A model generated the notes under the pieces. It saw only the letters and a program-made list of their open reading frames with translations, did no database searches and was not told the DNA's origin. DNA of 64,000 nt, taken from the NCBI GenBank assembly GCA_036504515.1, contig DASXVA010000012.1, positions 186,001 to 250,000 on the forward strand, read 5' to 3'. A program made the position numbers and the translations under genes. This document shows positions 7,675-17,208 of this stretch, one piece after another. The stretch is from AWTP1-18 sp036504515. Lineage in GTDB: Bacteria; Pseudomonadota; Gammaproteobacteria; Burkholderiales; Rhodocyclaceae. Every line of letters begins with the position of its first letter. The stretch's first letter is position 1.

Positions 7675-8925
7675 TCAAAGAATCGGCACGTCTTCCTTTT
7701 CACCTTTTTCGTAGACCACATTGGCACGGCCTACCAAAAGAGGGTCAAGGTGACCAATCCGCTCAATATCCTTATTGGCGTAGGGCAGCTTGTACAGCAC
7801 GTAGCGCATTGCGTTGAGACGAGCGCGCTTTTTGCAATCCGACTTCACAACAGTCCAGGGAGCATCAGCCGTATCTGTATGAAAGAACATGGCCTCCTTG
7901 CCCTTGGTGTAGTCATCCCATTTATCCAGGGAAGCCAAGTCGATGGGAGACAACTTCCACTGCTTAAGAGGATGAGACTCCCGCTCTTTGAATCGACGCC
8001 GCTGCTCATCACGGCTGACGGAAAACCAGAATTTGATGAGATGAATGCCACTACGAACCAAAGTCCGCTCAAACTCTGGAGTTTGCCGCATGAATTCAGT
8101 GTATTCGTCTGGTGAGCAGAAGCTCATCACACGCTCGACCCCGGCCCGGTTGTACCAGGAGCGGTCAAACAGGACGATCTCTCCAGCAGTGGGCAGATTC
8201 TGGATATAGCGCTGGAAATACCATTGCCCACGTTCTACCTCAGAGGGTTTTTCCAAAGCGACCACCCGGGCACCACGAGGATTGAGGTGCTCCATGAAGC
8301 GCTTGATTGCGCCCCCTTTTCCTGCTGCATCCCGCCCTTCAAAAACAATCACAACCTTCTGTCCGGTTTCCTTGACCCAAGCCTGCAGCTTGAGCAACTC
8401 CACTTGAAGCCGATACTTCTCCTTCTCGTAGTTTTTACGGGACATCAGGTTCTTGTAGGGATACCCCCCATTACGCCAACCATCTGCGAGTTCTTCGTCA
8501 GCACTGACAGGTAATTTTTCGGCAACACCTTCCTTGAACAACGTATTGCGCAACATGGCAATATCGTCGGGTGACGCGCCAGCGATAATTGACTCCAAGG
8601 TTTTTACCGCAGCACCAACACCATCCTTGCCGACCTTTTTCAGTATGTCAGTGACGGCAGCTGCCTTGGCGTTTTGAGCAGAGGCGACGGCTTTTTCAAC
8701 GACAAACTTTTCGACACCAAGTGCTGACTTTGCTGGACTGATATCACCAGCAGTGGAACGTCTTGGGCTGGGAGGTTTAAGGAGCGTTTTTTTCGCCGGA
8801 GCAACCGCCGCCTTGGATGCCGGCTTTGGCGTTGTGCGGGTATTCACTGTAACGGGCTTACTGGCACGTGGTGCGGGAGTTGCGGCCTTGTTCGTCTTCT
8901 TTTCCATGCGCAGAACCATCTCCAT
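7675..8925 (-). CDS. ppk2: polyphosphate kinase 2 with long basic N-terminal extension
   Basis: PPK2 enzymes transfer phosphate between polyphosphate and nucleotides. The C-terminal part (about residues 140-400) is a typical PPK2 domain: Walker A GRDAAGKGG with Lys203, LEKPSEVERGQWYFQRYI, FDRSWYNRAGVERVM with the Walker B Asp-Arg, the lid region RRRFKERESHPLKQWKLSP, and DDYTKGKEAMF. The first 70 or so residues are unusual, being rich in Lys, Ala, Pro and Thr (for example KPASKAAVAPAKKTLLKPP) and resembling a histone H1-like tail. A helical Ala-rich segment follows. The start is uncertain among ATGs at 8925, 8919 and 8907, none with a strong ribosome binding site; the tail exists in every case. 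Confidence 0.93.
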   Translation of the reverse strand: MEMVLRMEKKTNKAATPAPRASKPVTVNTRTTPKPASKAAVAPAKKTLLKPPSPRRSTAGDISPAKSALGVEKFVVEKAVASAQNAKAAAVTDILKKVGKDGVGAAVKTLESIIAGASPDDIAMLRNTLFKEGVAEKLPVSADEELADGWRNGGYPYKNLMSRKNYEKEKYRLQVELLKLQAWVKETGQKVVIVFEGRDAAGKGGAIKRFMEHLNPRGARVVALEKPSEVERGQWYFQRYIQNLPTAGEIVLFDRSWYNRAGVERVMSFCSPDEYTEFMRQTPEFERTLVRSGIHLIKFWFSVSRDEQRRRFKERESHPLKQWKLSPIDLASLDKWDDYTKGKEAMFFHTDTADAPWTVVKSDCKKRARLNAMRYVLYKLPYANKDIERIGHLDPLLVGRANVVYEKGEKEDVPIL

Positions 8926-9058
8926 AAAATGGGGAACAATGGCATTACTTATGCCAAGAGCACCATTCTGCTCTCATGATGTTTCTGTGGCAAAAAATTT
9001 CCCGCTAGTTTGAGCACAGTCAAACACTCAGTGCCATCCGAACGGGAATTTTTGATCA

Positions 9059-10147
9059 CTACTGAAGAGTTTCATCGGTGCGATGGGCCTCGGCCAAATA
9101 TTCCTTGGAACGCATCTCGGTCAGACGGCTGACAGTCCGCTTGAACTCTTCAGCCTGTGGTCCTTGCGTATAAAGTTCGTCAGCTTCAACGGCTGCACTG
9201 ATGATGAGTTTGACCCGGTGATCATAAAGTACGTCAATCAACCAAGTGAAGCGACGCGCCTCGGATGCCTGTTCTTTGGTTAGCTTGGGCATGTTTGAAA
9301 GCAGCAATGTGTGATGTTCTTGGGCCAACTCCAGATAATCATTCTGGGATCGAGCGCCACCACAAAGGGCTGTAAAGTCAAACCAGACGATGCCCGGAGC
9401 TTGCCGTACCACCTGAATATCCCGCTCCTGGATCAGGATGGTGCCACTCTTGCCTTCACAACCGGCAATTTCAGCGAAGTCTGCTTTCATCTTGTTATGA
9501 GCTGCGGCATCAGCGGGGACAAGAAAGGTTTCGATTCGCTCCAACGTCCGCAAGCGGTAATCAACGCCAGTATCAACTTCCAGCACATCCAAATTTTTCT
9601 TCAGCAATGCGATGGTCGGTAGAAACAACTGTCGCTGCAGGCCGTTGGGATAAAGATTATCCGGTGGGTAGTTAGATGTCGTCACCACCACTACGCCTCG
9701 TTCAAACAGACTCGTAAACAGCCGGCCAAGAATCATGGCGTCGGCAATATCAGACACGTGGAATTCATCGAAACACAGCAGGCGGGTGGCCTTGGCAATT
9801 TCGGCAGCCACCTGCATCAAAGGATCAGGCTCACTTTTGTGCCGTTTGAGGGACTCATGCACTTCATGCATAAAGGCATGAAAGTGAACCCGTCGCTTAC
9901 GTCGGTAGGGAACAGCTTCATAAAAGGCATCCATGATAAAGCTCTTGCCGCGCCCTACCCCCCCCCAGAAATACACGCCCCTGGGAGGCTCTGCTCGGGA
10001 CAAGAATTTTTTCAGGGCATTACTGCGAGCCTGACGAAAATCCAGCAGTTCTTCATACAGAATCTGCAAACGATCTGCGGCAGCCTGTTGGGCGGGATCG
10101 GGAACAATGCCCCGTTCTGTACATATTTTTTTTAGGTTTTCGAGCAT
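9059..10147 (-). CDS. zapE: AFG1-family ATPase ZapE
   Basis: A 362-aa AFG1/LACE1-type ATPase. Walker A is GGVGRGKS at residues 62-69, and Walker B is LLCFDEFHVSDIADAMIL. HFHAFMHEVHE lies between them, and TTSNYPPDNLYPNGLQR is the sensor region characteristic of the family. In E. coli ZapE associates with the division ring under stress and low oxygen; in mitochondria the homologue acts in respiratory-complex quality control. Its position directly downstream of the sdh-odh-lpd operon, across a terminator-like hairpin, is conserved in betaproteobacteria as far as I know. Confidence 0.93.
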   Translation of the reverse strand: MLENLKKICTERGIVPDPAQQAAADRLQILYEELLDFRQARSNALKKFLSRAEPPRGVYFWGGVGRGKSFIMDAFYEAVPYRRKRRVHFHAFMHEVHESLKRHKSEPDPLMQVAAEIAKATRLLCFDEFHVSDIADAMILGRLFTSLFERGVVVVTTSNYPPDNLYPNGLQRQLFLPTIALLKKNLDVLEVDTGVDYRLRTLERIETFLVPADAAAHNKMKADFAEIAGCEGKSGTILIQERDIQVVRQAPGIVWFDFTALCGGARSQNDYLELAQEHHTLLLSNMPKLTKEQASEARRFTWLIDVLYDHRVKLIISAAVEADELYTQGPQAEEFKRTVSRLTEMRSKEYLAEAHRTDETLQ

Positions 10148-10165
10148 GGGTCACCAGAAAAGCAA

Positions 10166-10195
10166 ATGAGGAGTGGGGTTACCCCGCACTCCTCA
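10166..10195 (-). terminator. probable terminator of the sdh-gltA-odh-lpd operon
   Basis: An inverted repeat (ATGAGGAGTG with CACTCCTCAT, extended by GGGG/CCCC with a bulge) lies between lpd and zapE. On the minus strand it is followed by TTTGCTTTT, a weak U tract. Confidence 0.6.
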
Positions 10196-10214
10196 TCGTT
10201 TGCTGCAATCCGCT

Positions 10215-11639
10215 TTAGAAGTGCAGCGGCCGCTTATCCACCGCCAAGGCGGCTTCGTGCATGGCTTCCGACAAAGTCGGGTGAGCATGGCAAATACGGG
10301 CAAGGTCTTCAGAAGAGGCACCGAATTCCATCGCCACAACGGCTTCGGAAATCAGTTCAGAAGCGGAAGCGCCAATCACATGTACGCCGAGAATACGGTC
10401 AGTCTTGGCGCAGGCCAGCATCTTGACGAAGCCGGTAGTGTCACCCTGTCCCAAAGCGCGACCATTTGCCAGGAAAGGAATCTGGCCAGTGCGATATTCA
10501 ACGCCGGCATTTTTCAGTTCCTGCTCAGTCTTGCCGACCCATGCGATTTCAGGGTGGGTATACATGACAGAAGGAATTGCGTCGTAATTAACGTGGCCAG
10601 CCTGGCCAGCGATACGCTCGGCAACCATGACGCCTTCTTCCATACCCTTGTGCGCCAGCATGGGGCCACGTACCACGTCGCCAACGGCCCAGACATTGGG
10701 CAGATTGGTTTCGCAATGGTCATTCACATCGATACGGCCACGGTCATCCAGCTTGAGACCAACGTTCTCGGCACCAAGACTATCCGTGTTGGGAATACGG
10801 CCAACGGAAACGATCAGACGATCACATTCCAGTTTTTTGGCTTCGTCACCGGTTTCGTACTCGACAGTAACCCCCTTCTTGCCTACGGTAACCTTGCCAA
10901 TCTTGACGCCAAGATTGATGTTCAGCCCCTGCTTCTGGGTGAATACTTTCCAGGCTTCCTTGGAAACAGCCGCATCGGCAGTAGCCAGGAATTCAGGCAC
11001 GGCTTCAAGAATAGTAACTTCGGAGCCAAGACGCTTCCAGACAGAACCCAGCTCCAGACCGATCACGCCGGCGCCAATCACGCCAAGACGCTTGGGCACT
11101 GAGTCAAAAGACAAGGCACCGACGTTGTCGCAGACAATTTTGTTGTCCACTTCAATGTCAGCCAGATGACGGGGCTTGGAGCCTGTAGCGACGATGACGT
11201 TCTTGGCCTTGATGGTTTCACCGGCCACATCCAGTAACCAGAGATCATCATCACGACCAGCAAACTTGCCATGTCCAGACAGCAAGGTCACCTTGTTCTT
11301 TTTGAACAGGCCCTTGATACCGCTAGTCAGTGTGGTCACGATATTGTCTTTGCGACGAACCATGGTGCCCACATCCATCTTCACGTTATCTACGGAGATA
11401 CCGTGCATGACGAAACCGTGAGTTGCCTCTTCCAGCAGTTCGGATGAACGCAGCAGGGCCTTGGAGGGAATACATCCGACATTCAGACAGGTACCGCCCA
11501 AGCGCACTTCGCCCTTGGGGTCGGCATAGGACTCGGCTTCCACGCAGGCGGAAGAAAAGCCAAGTTGTGCAGCACGAATGGCAGCCACATAACCACCGGG
11601 GCCACCACCAATAACGACAACATCAAATTGCTTGCTCAT
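10215..11639 (-). CDS. lpd: dihydrolipoyl dehydrogenase (E3)
   Basis: A flavoprotein that reoxidises the dihydrolipoyl group of 2-oxoglutarate dehydrogenase (and possibly pyruvate dehydrogenase) with NAD+. The 474-aa protein has the FAD GxGxxG motif VVIGGGPGGY and the redox disulfide GGTCLNVGCIPSK (Cys51 and Cys56). It also has the NAD-binding GAGVIGLELG, the second FAD motif WAVGDVV, and the C-terminal His-Glu pair in CHAHPTLSEA. The start at 11639 (MSKQFD) is preceded by AGAAGGA; an open extension to 11675 lacks family similarity. It is the last gene of the operon, 59 nt after odhB, which fits an E3 dedicated to this complex. Confidence 0.97.
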   Translation of the reverse strand: MSKQFDVVVIGGGPGGYVAAIRAAQLGFSSACVEAESYADPKGEVRLGGTCLNVGCIPSKALLRSSELLEEATHGFVMHGISVDNVKMDVGTMVRRKDNIVTTLTSGIKGLFKKNKVTLLSGHGKFAGRDDDLWLLDVAGETIKAKNVIVATGSKPRHLADIEVDNKIVCDNVGALSFDSVPKRLGVIGAGVIGLELGSVWKRLGSEVTILEAVPEFLATADAAVSKEAWKVFTQKQGLNINLGVKIGKVTVGKKGVTVEYETGDEAKKLECDRLIVSVGRIPNTDSLGAENVGLKLDDRGRIDVNDHCETNLPNVWAVGDVVRGPMLAHKGMEEGVMVAERIAGQAGHVNYDAIPSVMYTHPEIAWVGKTEQELKNAGVEYRTGQIPFLANGRALGQGDTTGFVKMLACAKTDRILGVHVIGASASELISEAVVAMEFGASSEDLARICHAHPTLSEAMHEAALAVDKRPLHF

Positions 11640-11697
11640 AGCGACATTCCTTCTGTTGCGCAGACCGGAGGGCATGCCTCCGGCCTGCGGTCAGGAT

Positions 11698-12942
11698 TTA
11701 CAGATCCAGCAGCAGACGGGCAGGATCTTCCAGGGCGTCCTTCATTGCAACCAGACCCAGCACGGCTTCGCGACCATCGATGATGCGGTGGTCGTAGGAC
11801 ATCGCCAGATAGTTGATAGGGCGCACAACGACTTGACCATTCTCGACCACAGCCCGGTCCTTGGTGGCATGAATGCCGAGAATCGCGGACTGGGGCGGGT
11901 TGATGATAGGAGTAGACAGCATGGAGCCGAACACACCACCGTTTGAGATGGAGAAAGTACCGCCGGTCATTTCTTCGATGGAGAGCTTGCCGTCCTTGGC
12001 CTTGGTACCAAACTCGGCGATCTTCTTTTCAATCTGAGCCAGGCTCAGTTGGTCAGCATCACGCAGGATAGGCACCACCAGACCACGGGGAGAACCCACA
12101 GCGATACCGATGTCGAAGTAACCGTGATAAACGATGTCATTGCCATCCACTGAAGCGTTGAGTACGGGGTACTTCTTCAGGGCAGCCACAGCGGCCTTGA
12201 CGAAGAAGGACATGAAGCCCAGCTTGACGCCGTGCTCTTTCTCGAACTTGTCCTTGTACTTGTTACGCAAATCCATCACCGGTGCCATATTCACTTCGTT
12301 GAAAGTGGTCAGGATGGCGTTGGTGGATTGGGATTGCAGCAGACGCTCGGCAACACGAGCACGCAGACGGCTCATGGGAACGCGTTGTTCGGTACGACCA
12401 GCCTGGATGGCATCCACATTGACGGCCGTGGGTTGCGCCAGAACAGGACGGGGAGCAGCGGCAGGCGCCAGGGCAGCTGGAGTCGGCGCAGCAGCAGGTT
12501 TGCTACCGGTACCGAGTACGTCTTCCTTGAGGATGCGACCACCACGACCAGTACCAGTCACGTCGGAAGCGCTAACGCCCTTCTCTTCCATGATTTTGCG
12601 AGCGGAAGGCATGGCTTCGGGCGAAGCGGCAGGTGCAGCAGCAGCGGGAGCCGGCGCAGCAGCCTTGGGCGCTTCCGCGGCAGGTGCAGAAGCACCGGCA
12701 GCTGCTTCGGTATCGATATGAGCGATCACTTCACCAGAAGTCACCAACTCACCATTGCCCTTGATGATCTTGACGATCACCCCGGCGCCGGGAGCGGGAA
12801 GTTCCAGAACGACCTTGTCGGTCTCGATATCGATCAGATTTTCGTCACGAGCGACGGCTTCGCCTTCTTTTTTATGCCAGCTGACCAGGGTGGCCTCGGC
12901 CACGGATTCGGAAAGCTGGGGGACTTTAACTTCGAGCAGCAT
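11698..12942 (-). CDS. odhB: dihydrolipoyllysine succinyltransferase, E2 of 2-oxoglutarate dehydrogenase
   Basis: E2 core of the 2-oxoglutarate dehydrogenase complex, passing the succinyl group from the lipoyl arm to CoA. The domains are in order. A lipoyl domain (about 1-77) has the lipoylated Lys43 in IETDKVVLE. A long Ala/Pro linker follows, then the peripheral subunit-binding domain around 110-145 (SARKIMEEKGVSASDVTGTGRGGRI), a second Ala/Pro linker, and the catalytic domain to the end. The active-site SYDHRIIDGREA carries the catalytic histidine. AGAGGAG precedes the ATG. It follows odhA by 18 nt and is commonly also named sucB. Confidence 0.97.
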   Translation of the reverse strand: MLLEVKVPQLSESVAEATLVSWHKKEGEAVARDENLIDIETDKVVLELPAPGAGVIVKIIKGNGELVTSGEVIAHIDTEAAAGASAPAAEAPKAAAPAPAAAAPAASPEAMPSARKIMEEKGVSASDVTGTGRGGRILKEDVLGTGSKPAAAPTPAALAPAAAPRPVLAQPTAVNVDAIQAGRTEQRVPMSRLRARVAERLLQSQSTNAILTTFNEVNMAPVMDLRNKYKDKFEKEHGVKLGFMSFFVKAAVAALKKYPVLNASVDGNDIVYHGYFDIGIAVGSPRGLVVPILRDADQLSLAQIEKKIAEFGTKAKDGKLSIEEMTGGTFSISNGGVFGSMLSTPIINPPQSAILGIHATKDRAVVENGQVVVRPINYLAMSYDHRIIDGREAVLGLVAMKDALEDPARLLLDL

Positions 12943-12960
12943 GTAAGTACTCTCCTCTGA

Positions 12961-15810
12961 TTATGCTCGGACTTTGAGGACGCCGAAGGCGCCTTCAATG
13001 ACAGCTTTTTGTTGAGCGTTGTGCTTGGTGTAGTAGCCGACGGCCGGGGAAGCGGACGCAGGACGCGCCACCAGGAAAAGTTCCTGGCCGGAACCGACCG
13101 CATTGACGAGGAACTGGCGGGACACGAAGTAGTACCACATGCCCTGATTGCGAGGCTCTTCCTGACACCAGACAACCTCTTTGGCCTTGGGATACTTCTT
13201 CATTTCGGCCTCGAGAGCTTCCTGGGGGAAGGGGTAGAGCTGCTCCATACGAATGATGGCGGTATTGTCGATCTTGTTTTCACGACGATGAGCCATCAGC
13301 TCGTAGTAGATCTTGCCCGAACACAGCACGATGCGGGTCACCTTCTTCGGATCCAGTTTTTCGGTTTCGCCGATAACGGTTTCGAAGCTGCCTTTGGACA
13401 AATCATCCAGGGAGGACACGGCATCCTTGTGCCGCAGCAGGGACTTGGGCGTAATGATGACAAGAGGCTTGCGCAACTTGCGCAGCATCTGACGACGCAG
13501 CAAATGGAAGATTTGAGCCGGCGTGGTCGGCACAGTCACTTGCCAGTTCTGCTCGGCACAAAGCTGCATGTAGCGTTCAATGCGGGCAGAAGAGTGCTCA
13601 GGACCTTGACCTTCATAGCCGTGGGGCAGCATCAGGGTCAGACCGGAGAGACGACCCCACTTGGCTTCGCCGGAGGAGATGAACTGGTCGATCACCACCT
13701 GAGCGCCATTGGCGAAGTCACCGAACTGACCTTCCCAAACCGTCAGCTGATTAGGCTCGGCAGTGGAATAGCCATACTCAAAACCCATGACCGCTTCTTC
13801 GGAAAGCACAGAGTCGATGACGATGAAGGGAGCTTGCTTGCCATCCACATGTTGCAGGGGAACGAAGGTGCCTTCGTCCCAGCTTTCACGATTCTGGTCG
13901 TGCAGCGCTGCATGGCGGTGGAAGAAAGTACCGCGACCGCAGTCTTCACCAGACACGCGTACGCCGTAACCTTGCACTACCAGGGTGGCGTAGGCCAGGG
14001 TTTCGCCCATACCCCAGTCCAGAGGCAGCTTGCCATCACCCATGAGCTTGCGATCTTCAATGATCTTGGCAACACGGGGCTGAAGGGTAAAGCCTTCAGG
14101 AATGGTGGTCACAGCCTTGGACAGCTTTTTCAGATCGGCCAAAGGTACGGTGGTATCGCACTTGTCGGTGTATTTCTGACCGGCAAATGGCGTCCAATCC
14201 GTGGCGAAAGGACGCACGTGATTGGCGAGAACGGGGTTGTACAGCAGCTTGCCTTCGTCCAGAGCAGCACGGTAATCCTTGATCATCAGATCAGGATCAT
14301 CGGACTTGATGACGCTCTGGGCAATCAACTTGTCGCCATACAGCTTGCGAGTACCGGGGTGAGCCTGCACCTTCTTGTACATCAGGGGCTGGGTCACCAT
14401 GGGTTCGTCCTGCTCGTTGTGACCCAGCTTGCGATAGCAAACCAGATCGATCACAACGTCTTCCTTGAATTCCTGACGGAATTCCATGGCCAGCTTGGTA
14501 ACGAAGGCCACCGCATCGGGGTCGTCGCCATTGACGTGGAAGATCGGCACTTCGATCATCTTGAAGATGTCGGTGCAATAGAGGGTGGAACGGTAATCGC
14601 GGGGATCGGAAGTGGTGAAACCGATCTGATTGTTGACGACGATGTGAATCGTGCCGCCAGTACCGTAACCGCGAGTCTGAGAGAAGTTCAGCATTTCCTG
14701 GTTCACGCCCTGACCGATCACGGCAGAGTCACCATGAATCAGCACTGGCACGACCTGGGCACCGGTCTTGTCGCCACGACGGCGCTGACGGGCATAAACG
14801 GACCCTTCAACCACAGGATTCACGATTTCCAGATGGGAAGGATTGAACGCCAGGTTCAAGTGAACCGGACCGCCCGGGGTGGAGACGTTGGACGAGAAGC
14901 CCATGTGGTATTTCACGTCACCCGCAGACAGTTCTTCAGCCTTTTTGCCTTCGAACTCAGAGAACAGCATGGAGGGCGATTTGCCTAGGATGTTCACCAG
15001 AACATTCAGACGACCACGGTGGGCCATGCCGATAACAACTTCCTGAACACCCAGACCACCGGCAACACGAACCAATTCGTCCATGGCGACGATGGTGGAT
15101 TCGCCACCTTCCAGAGAGAAACGCTTCTGACCAACGTACTTGGTGTGCAGATAACGTTCAAGGGTTTCCGCAGCGGTCAGACGCTCGAGGAAACGCTTCT
15201 TTTCATCAGTGGAATACTTGGGCGTGGAACGAACAGCCTCAAGGCGGGACTGCACCCAGAGCTTTTTCTTCGTGTCGCTGATGTAGATGTATTCCGCACC
15301 GATGCTGCCGCAATAGGTCTGGCGGGCAGCTTCGAGGATTTCACGCAGGGTGGCGTGATCGGCACCAACGGCAGTTGAGAAGGTGTCCGTAGCAAAGCTT
15401 TGACCAAGATCGGCTTCGGTAAAGCCGTAATAGGAAGGTTCCAGCTCGGGTACGCTAGGACGCTCCATGCGCTTGAGAGGATCAAGCTGGGCCCAACGGT
15501 TACCGAGGAAACGGTAAGCGTTGATGAGCTGGGTCACTTTGGCTTGCTTCTCGTCCGCCACAAAAGCTTTGGGCGGCGTATGCAAAGTACCGTCCTTTGC
15601 CCGTTCGGCAAAGGAACTGATGACCGGGCCGTGGGCCACGTCAGGACCGGTATAGGAACCGGCACCTGGCAAGGTTGCCAGCTTGTCAAAATAGTCGCGC
15701 CACTGGGGCTCAACCGAGGCCGGATTGGCCAGGTAGGCTTCGTAGAGCTCTTCGATATAAGGGGTATTGGTACCGAAGAGATACGAGTTCGAAAGCATCT
15801 GCTTCATCAT
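12961..15810 (-). CDS. odhA: 2-oxoglutarate dehydrogenase E1 component
   Basis: Thiamine diphosphate-dependent decarboxylase that starts the 2-oxoglutarate dehydrogenase reaction. The 949-aa protein has the N-terminal segment LSNSYLFGTNTPYIEELYEAY that contacts E2, then MAHRGRLNVLVNILGK, the ThDP/Mg motif region HGDSAVIGQG, and the C-terminal transketolase-like half with GYGVRVSGEDCGRGTFFHRH. I start at the ATG at 15808-15810 because AGAGGG lies 8 nt upstream; the frame begins three codons earlier at a GTG. A terminator-like hairpin lies between gltA and this gene, so its expression may be set apart from the upstream genes. It is also called sucA. Confidence 0.97.
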   Translation of the reverse strand: MMKQMLSNSYLFGTNTPYIEELYEAYLANPASVEPQWRDYFDKLATLPGAGSYTGPDVAHGPVISSFAERAKDGTLHTPPKAFVADEKQAKVTQLINAYRFLGNRWAQLDPLKRMERPSVPELEPSYYGFTEADLGQSFATDTFSTAVGADHATLREILEAARQTYCGSIGAEYIYISDTKKKLWVQSRLEAVRSTPKYSTDEKKRFLERLTAAETLERYLHTKYVGQKRFSLEGGESTIVAMDELVRVAGGLGVQEVVIGMAHRGRLNVLVNILGKSPSMLFSEFEGKKAEELSAGDVKYHMGFSSNVSTPGGPVHLNLAFNPSHLEIVNPVVEGSVYARQRRRGDKTGAQVVPVLIHGDSAVIGQGVNQEMLNFSQTRGYGTGGTIHIVVNNQIGFTTSDPRDYRSTLYCTDIFKMIEVPIFHVNGDDPDAVAFVTKLAMEFRQEFKEDVVIDLVCYRKLGHNEQDEPMVTQPLMYKKVQAHPGTRKLYGDKLIAQSVIKSDDPDLMIKDYRAALDEGKLLYNPVLANHVRPFATDWTPFAGQKYTDKCDTTVPLADLKKLSKAVTTIPEGFTLQPRVAKIIEDRKLMGDGKLPLDWGMGETLAYATLVVQGYGVRVSGEDCGRGTFFHRHAALHDQNRESWDEGTFVPLQHVDGKQAPFIVIDSVLSEEAVMGFEYGYSTAEPNQLTVWEGQFGDFANGAQVVIDQFISSGEAKWGRLSGLTLMLPHGYEGQGPEHSSARIERYMQLCAEQNWQVTVPTTPAQIFHLLRRQMLRKLRKPLVIITPKSLLRHKDAVSSLDDLSKGSFETVIGETEKLDPKKVTRIVLCSGKIYYELMAHRRENKIDNTAIIRMEQLYPFPQEALEAEMKKYPKAKEVVWCQEEPRNQGMWYYFVSRQFLVNAVGSGQELFLVARPASASPAVGYYTKHNAQQKAVIEGAFGVLKVRA

Positions 15811-15836
15811 GGATGTCACCCTCTGAGGTGAATGTT

Positions 15837-15873
15837 ATAAAAACGGGGGTGTCCTCCGTACTACCACCCCCGT
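15837..15873 (-). terminator. terminator-like hairpin between gltA and odhA
   Basis: A 9-bp GC-rich perfect stem (15865-15873 with 15843-15851) closes a 13-nt loop. On the minus strand it is followed by TTTTAT. It is inside the operon, so it may act as a partial terminator or attenuator reducing odhA-odhB-lpd transcription relative to sdh-gltA, or as an RNA-stabilising hairpin. Confidence 0.6.
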
Positions 15874-15881
15874 GATACGGA

Positions 15882-17171
15882 TCAGCGCTTGTCGATGGAA
15901 GGAACGTTGCGACGAGCGGCGCCGGTGTACAGCTGGCGGGGACGGCCGATCTTGTATTCGGGATCGGTCAGCATTTCTTCCCACTGCGTCATCCAGCCAA
16001 CGGTACGGGCCAGAGCGAAGATGCAGGTGAACATGGAAGTGGGGATGCCCAGGGCTTTCTGAACGATGCCCGAGTAGAAGTCCACATTGGGGTAGAGCTT
16101 CTTCTCGACGAAGTATTCATCTTCCAGAGCGATCTTTTCCAGTTCCTTGGCCAGCTTGAACAGACGATCGTCTTCCAGGCCCAGTTCAGTCAGTACGTCG
16201 TTGCAAACCTTGCCCATCAGCTTGGCGCGGGGGTCAAAGTTCTTGTACACGCGGTGACCAAAGCCCATCAGCTTGAAGCTGTCGTTCTTGTCCTTGGCGC
16301 GCTTGATGTACTCGCCGACGCGGGACACGTCACCGATTTCTTCCAGCATTTCCAGACAAGCTTCGTTAGCACCGCCGTGAGCAGGACCCCACAGGCAGGC
16401 GATACCGGCAGCGATACAGGCGAAGGGATTGGCACCGGAGGAGCCAGCCAGACGCACAGTGGAAGTAGAAGCATTCTGTTCGTGGTCAGCGTGGAGCGTG
16501 AAGATCACGTCCAGGGCGCGCACCAGCACGGGATTGGGCTTGTACTCTTCGGCCGGGGTACCGAACATCATGTGCATGAAGTTGGAGGTGTAATCCAGGT
16601 CGTTACGGGGGTACATGAACGGCTGCCCGGTGTTGTACTTGTAGGCCATGGCGACGATCGTGGGCAGCTTGGCTACCAGACGATTGAAGGAGATGCTGCG
16701 ATGCTCCTTGTCGGACATGTCCATTGCATCATGGTAGAAGGCAGACAGGGCACCGACGACACCGACCATGACAGCCATGGGGTGTGCATCACGACGGAAG
16801 CCTTGGTAGAACTTCACCAGTTGCTCGTGCACCATGGTGTGGCGCTTGATGGTGTTTTCGAAATCGCCCTTCTGCTGAGCATTCGGCAGTTCGCCATTCT
16901 TCAGCAGATAAGTGACTTCGAGGAAGTTGCAGTTGTCGGCCAGTTGCTCGATGGGGTAGCCCCGATACAGAAGCTCGCCCTTGTCACCATCAATGAAGGT
17001 CACCTTGGACTGGCAGCTGGCGGTAGAGAGAAAACCGGAATCGTAAGTGAACAGACCGGTCTTGGCGCCCAGGGTACGGATGTCAATAACATCATTACCA
17101 TGGGTACCGGTCATCACGGGAAATTCGACGGTCTTGCCGTCAACGGTCAAGGTGGCGTTACGTTGCGTCAT
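15882..17171 (-). CDS. gltA: citrate synthase (type II)
   Basis: GltA condenses acetyl-CoA and oxaloacetate into citrate. The 429-aa protein is the hexameric, NADH-sensitive Gram-negative type by length and sequence. It has an N-terminal beta domain (VDGKTVEFPVMTGTHGNDVIDIRTL) and the catalytic segments LHADHEQNASTSTVR, GPAHGGANEA and GFGHRVYKNFDPRAK with the active-site histidines. Asp is in the VDFYSG region and an arginine is in RPRQLYTG. GGGG lies 7 nt before the ATG. It is placed between sdhE and odhA in one transcription direction. Confidence 0.98.
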   Translation of the reverse strand: MTQRNATLTVDGKTVEFPVMTGTHGNDVIDIRTLGAKTGLFTYDSGFLSTASCQSKVTFIDGDKGELLYRGYPIEQLADNCNFLEVTYLLKNGELPNAQQKGDFENTIKRHTMVHEQLVKFYQGFRRDAHPMAVMVGVVGALSAFYHDAMDMSDKEHRSISFNRLVAKLPTIVAMAYKYNTGQPFMYPRNDLDYTSNFMHMMFGTPAEEYKPNPVLVRALDVIFTLHADHEQNASTSTVRLAGSSGANPFACIAAGIACLWGPAHGGANEACLEMLEEIGDVSRVGEYIKRAKDKNDSFKLMGFGHRVYKNFDPRAKLMGKVCNDVLTELGLEDDRLFKLAKELEKIALEDEYFVEKKLYPNVDFYSGIVQKALGIPTSMFTCIFALARTVGWMTQWEEMLTDPEYKIGRPRQLYTGAARRNVPSIDKR

Positions 17172-17208
17172 TTTTATCCCCTGTCAAAGTCGTACAAAAC
17201 TTCAGTTA

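Noticed and set aside
13009..14988. A 659-codon plus-strand frame opposite odhA
   Set aside because: Antisense shadow of a strongly conserved gene, with no ribosome binding site or recognisable domain.
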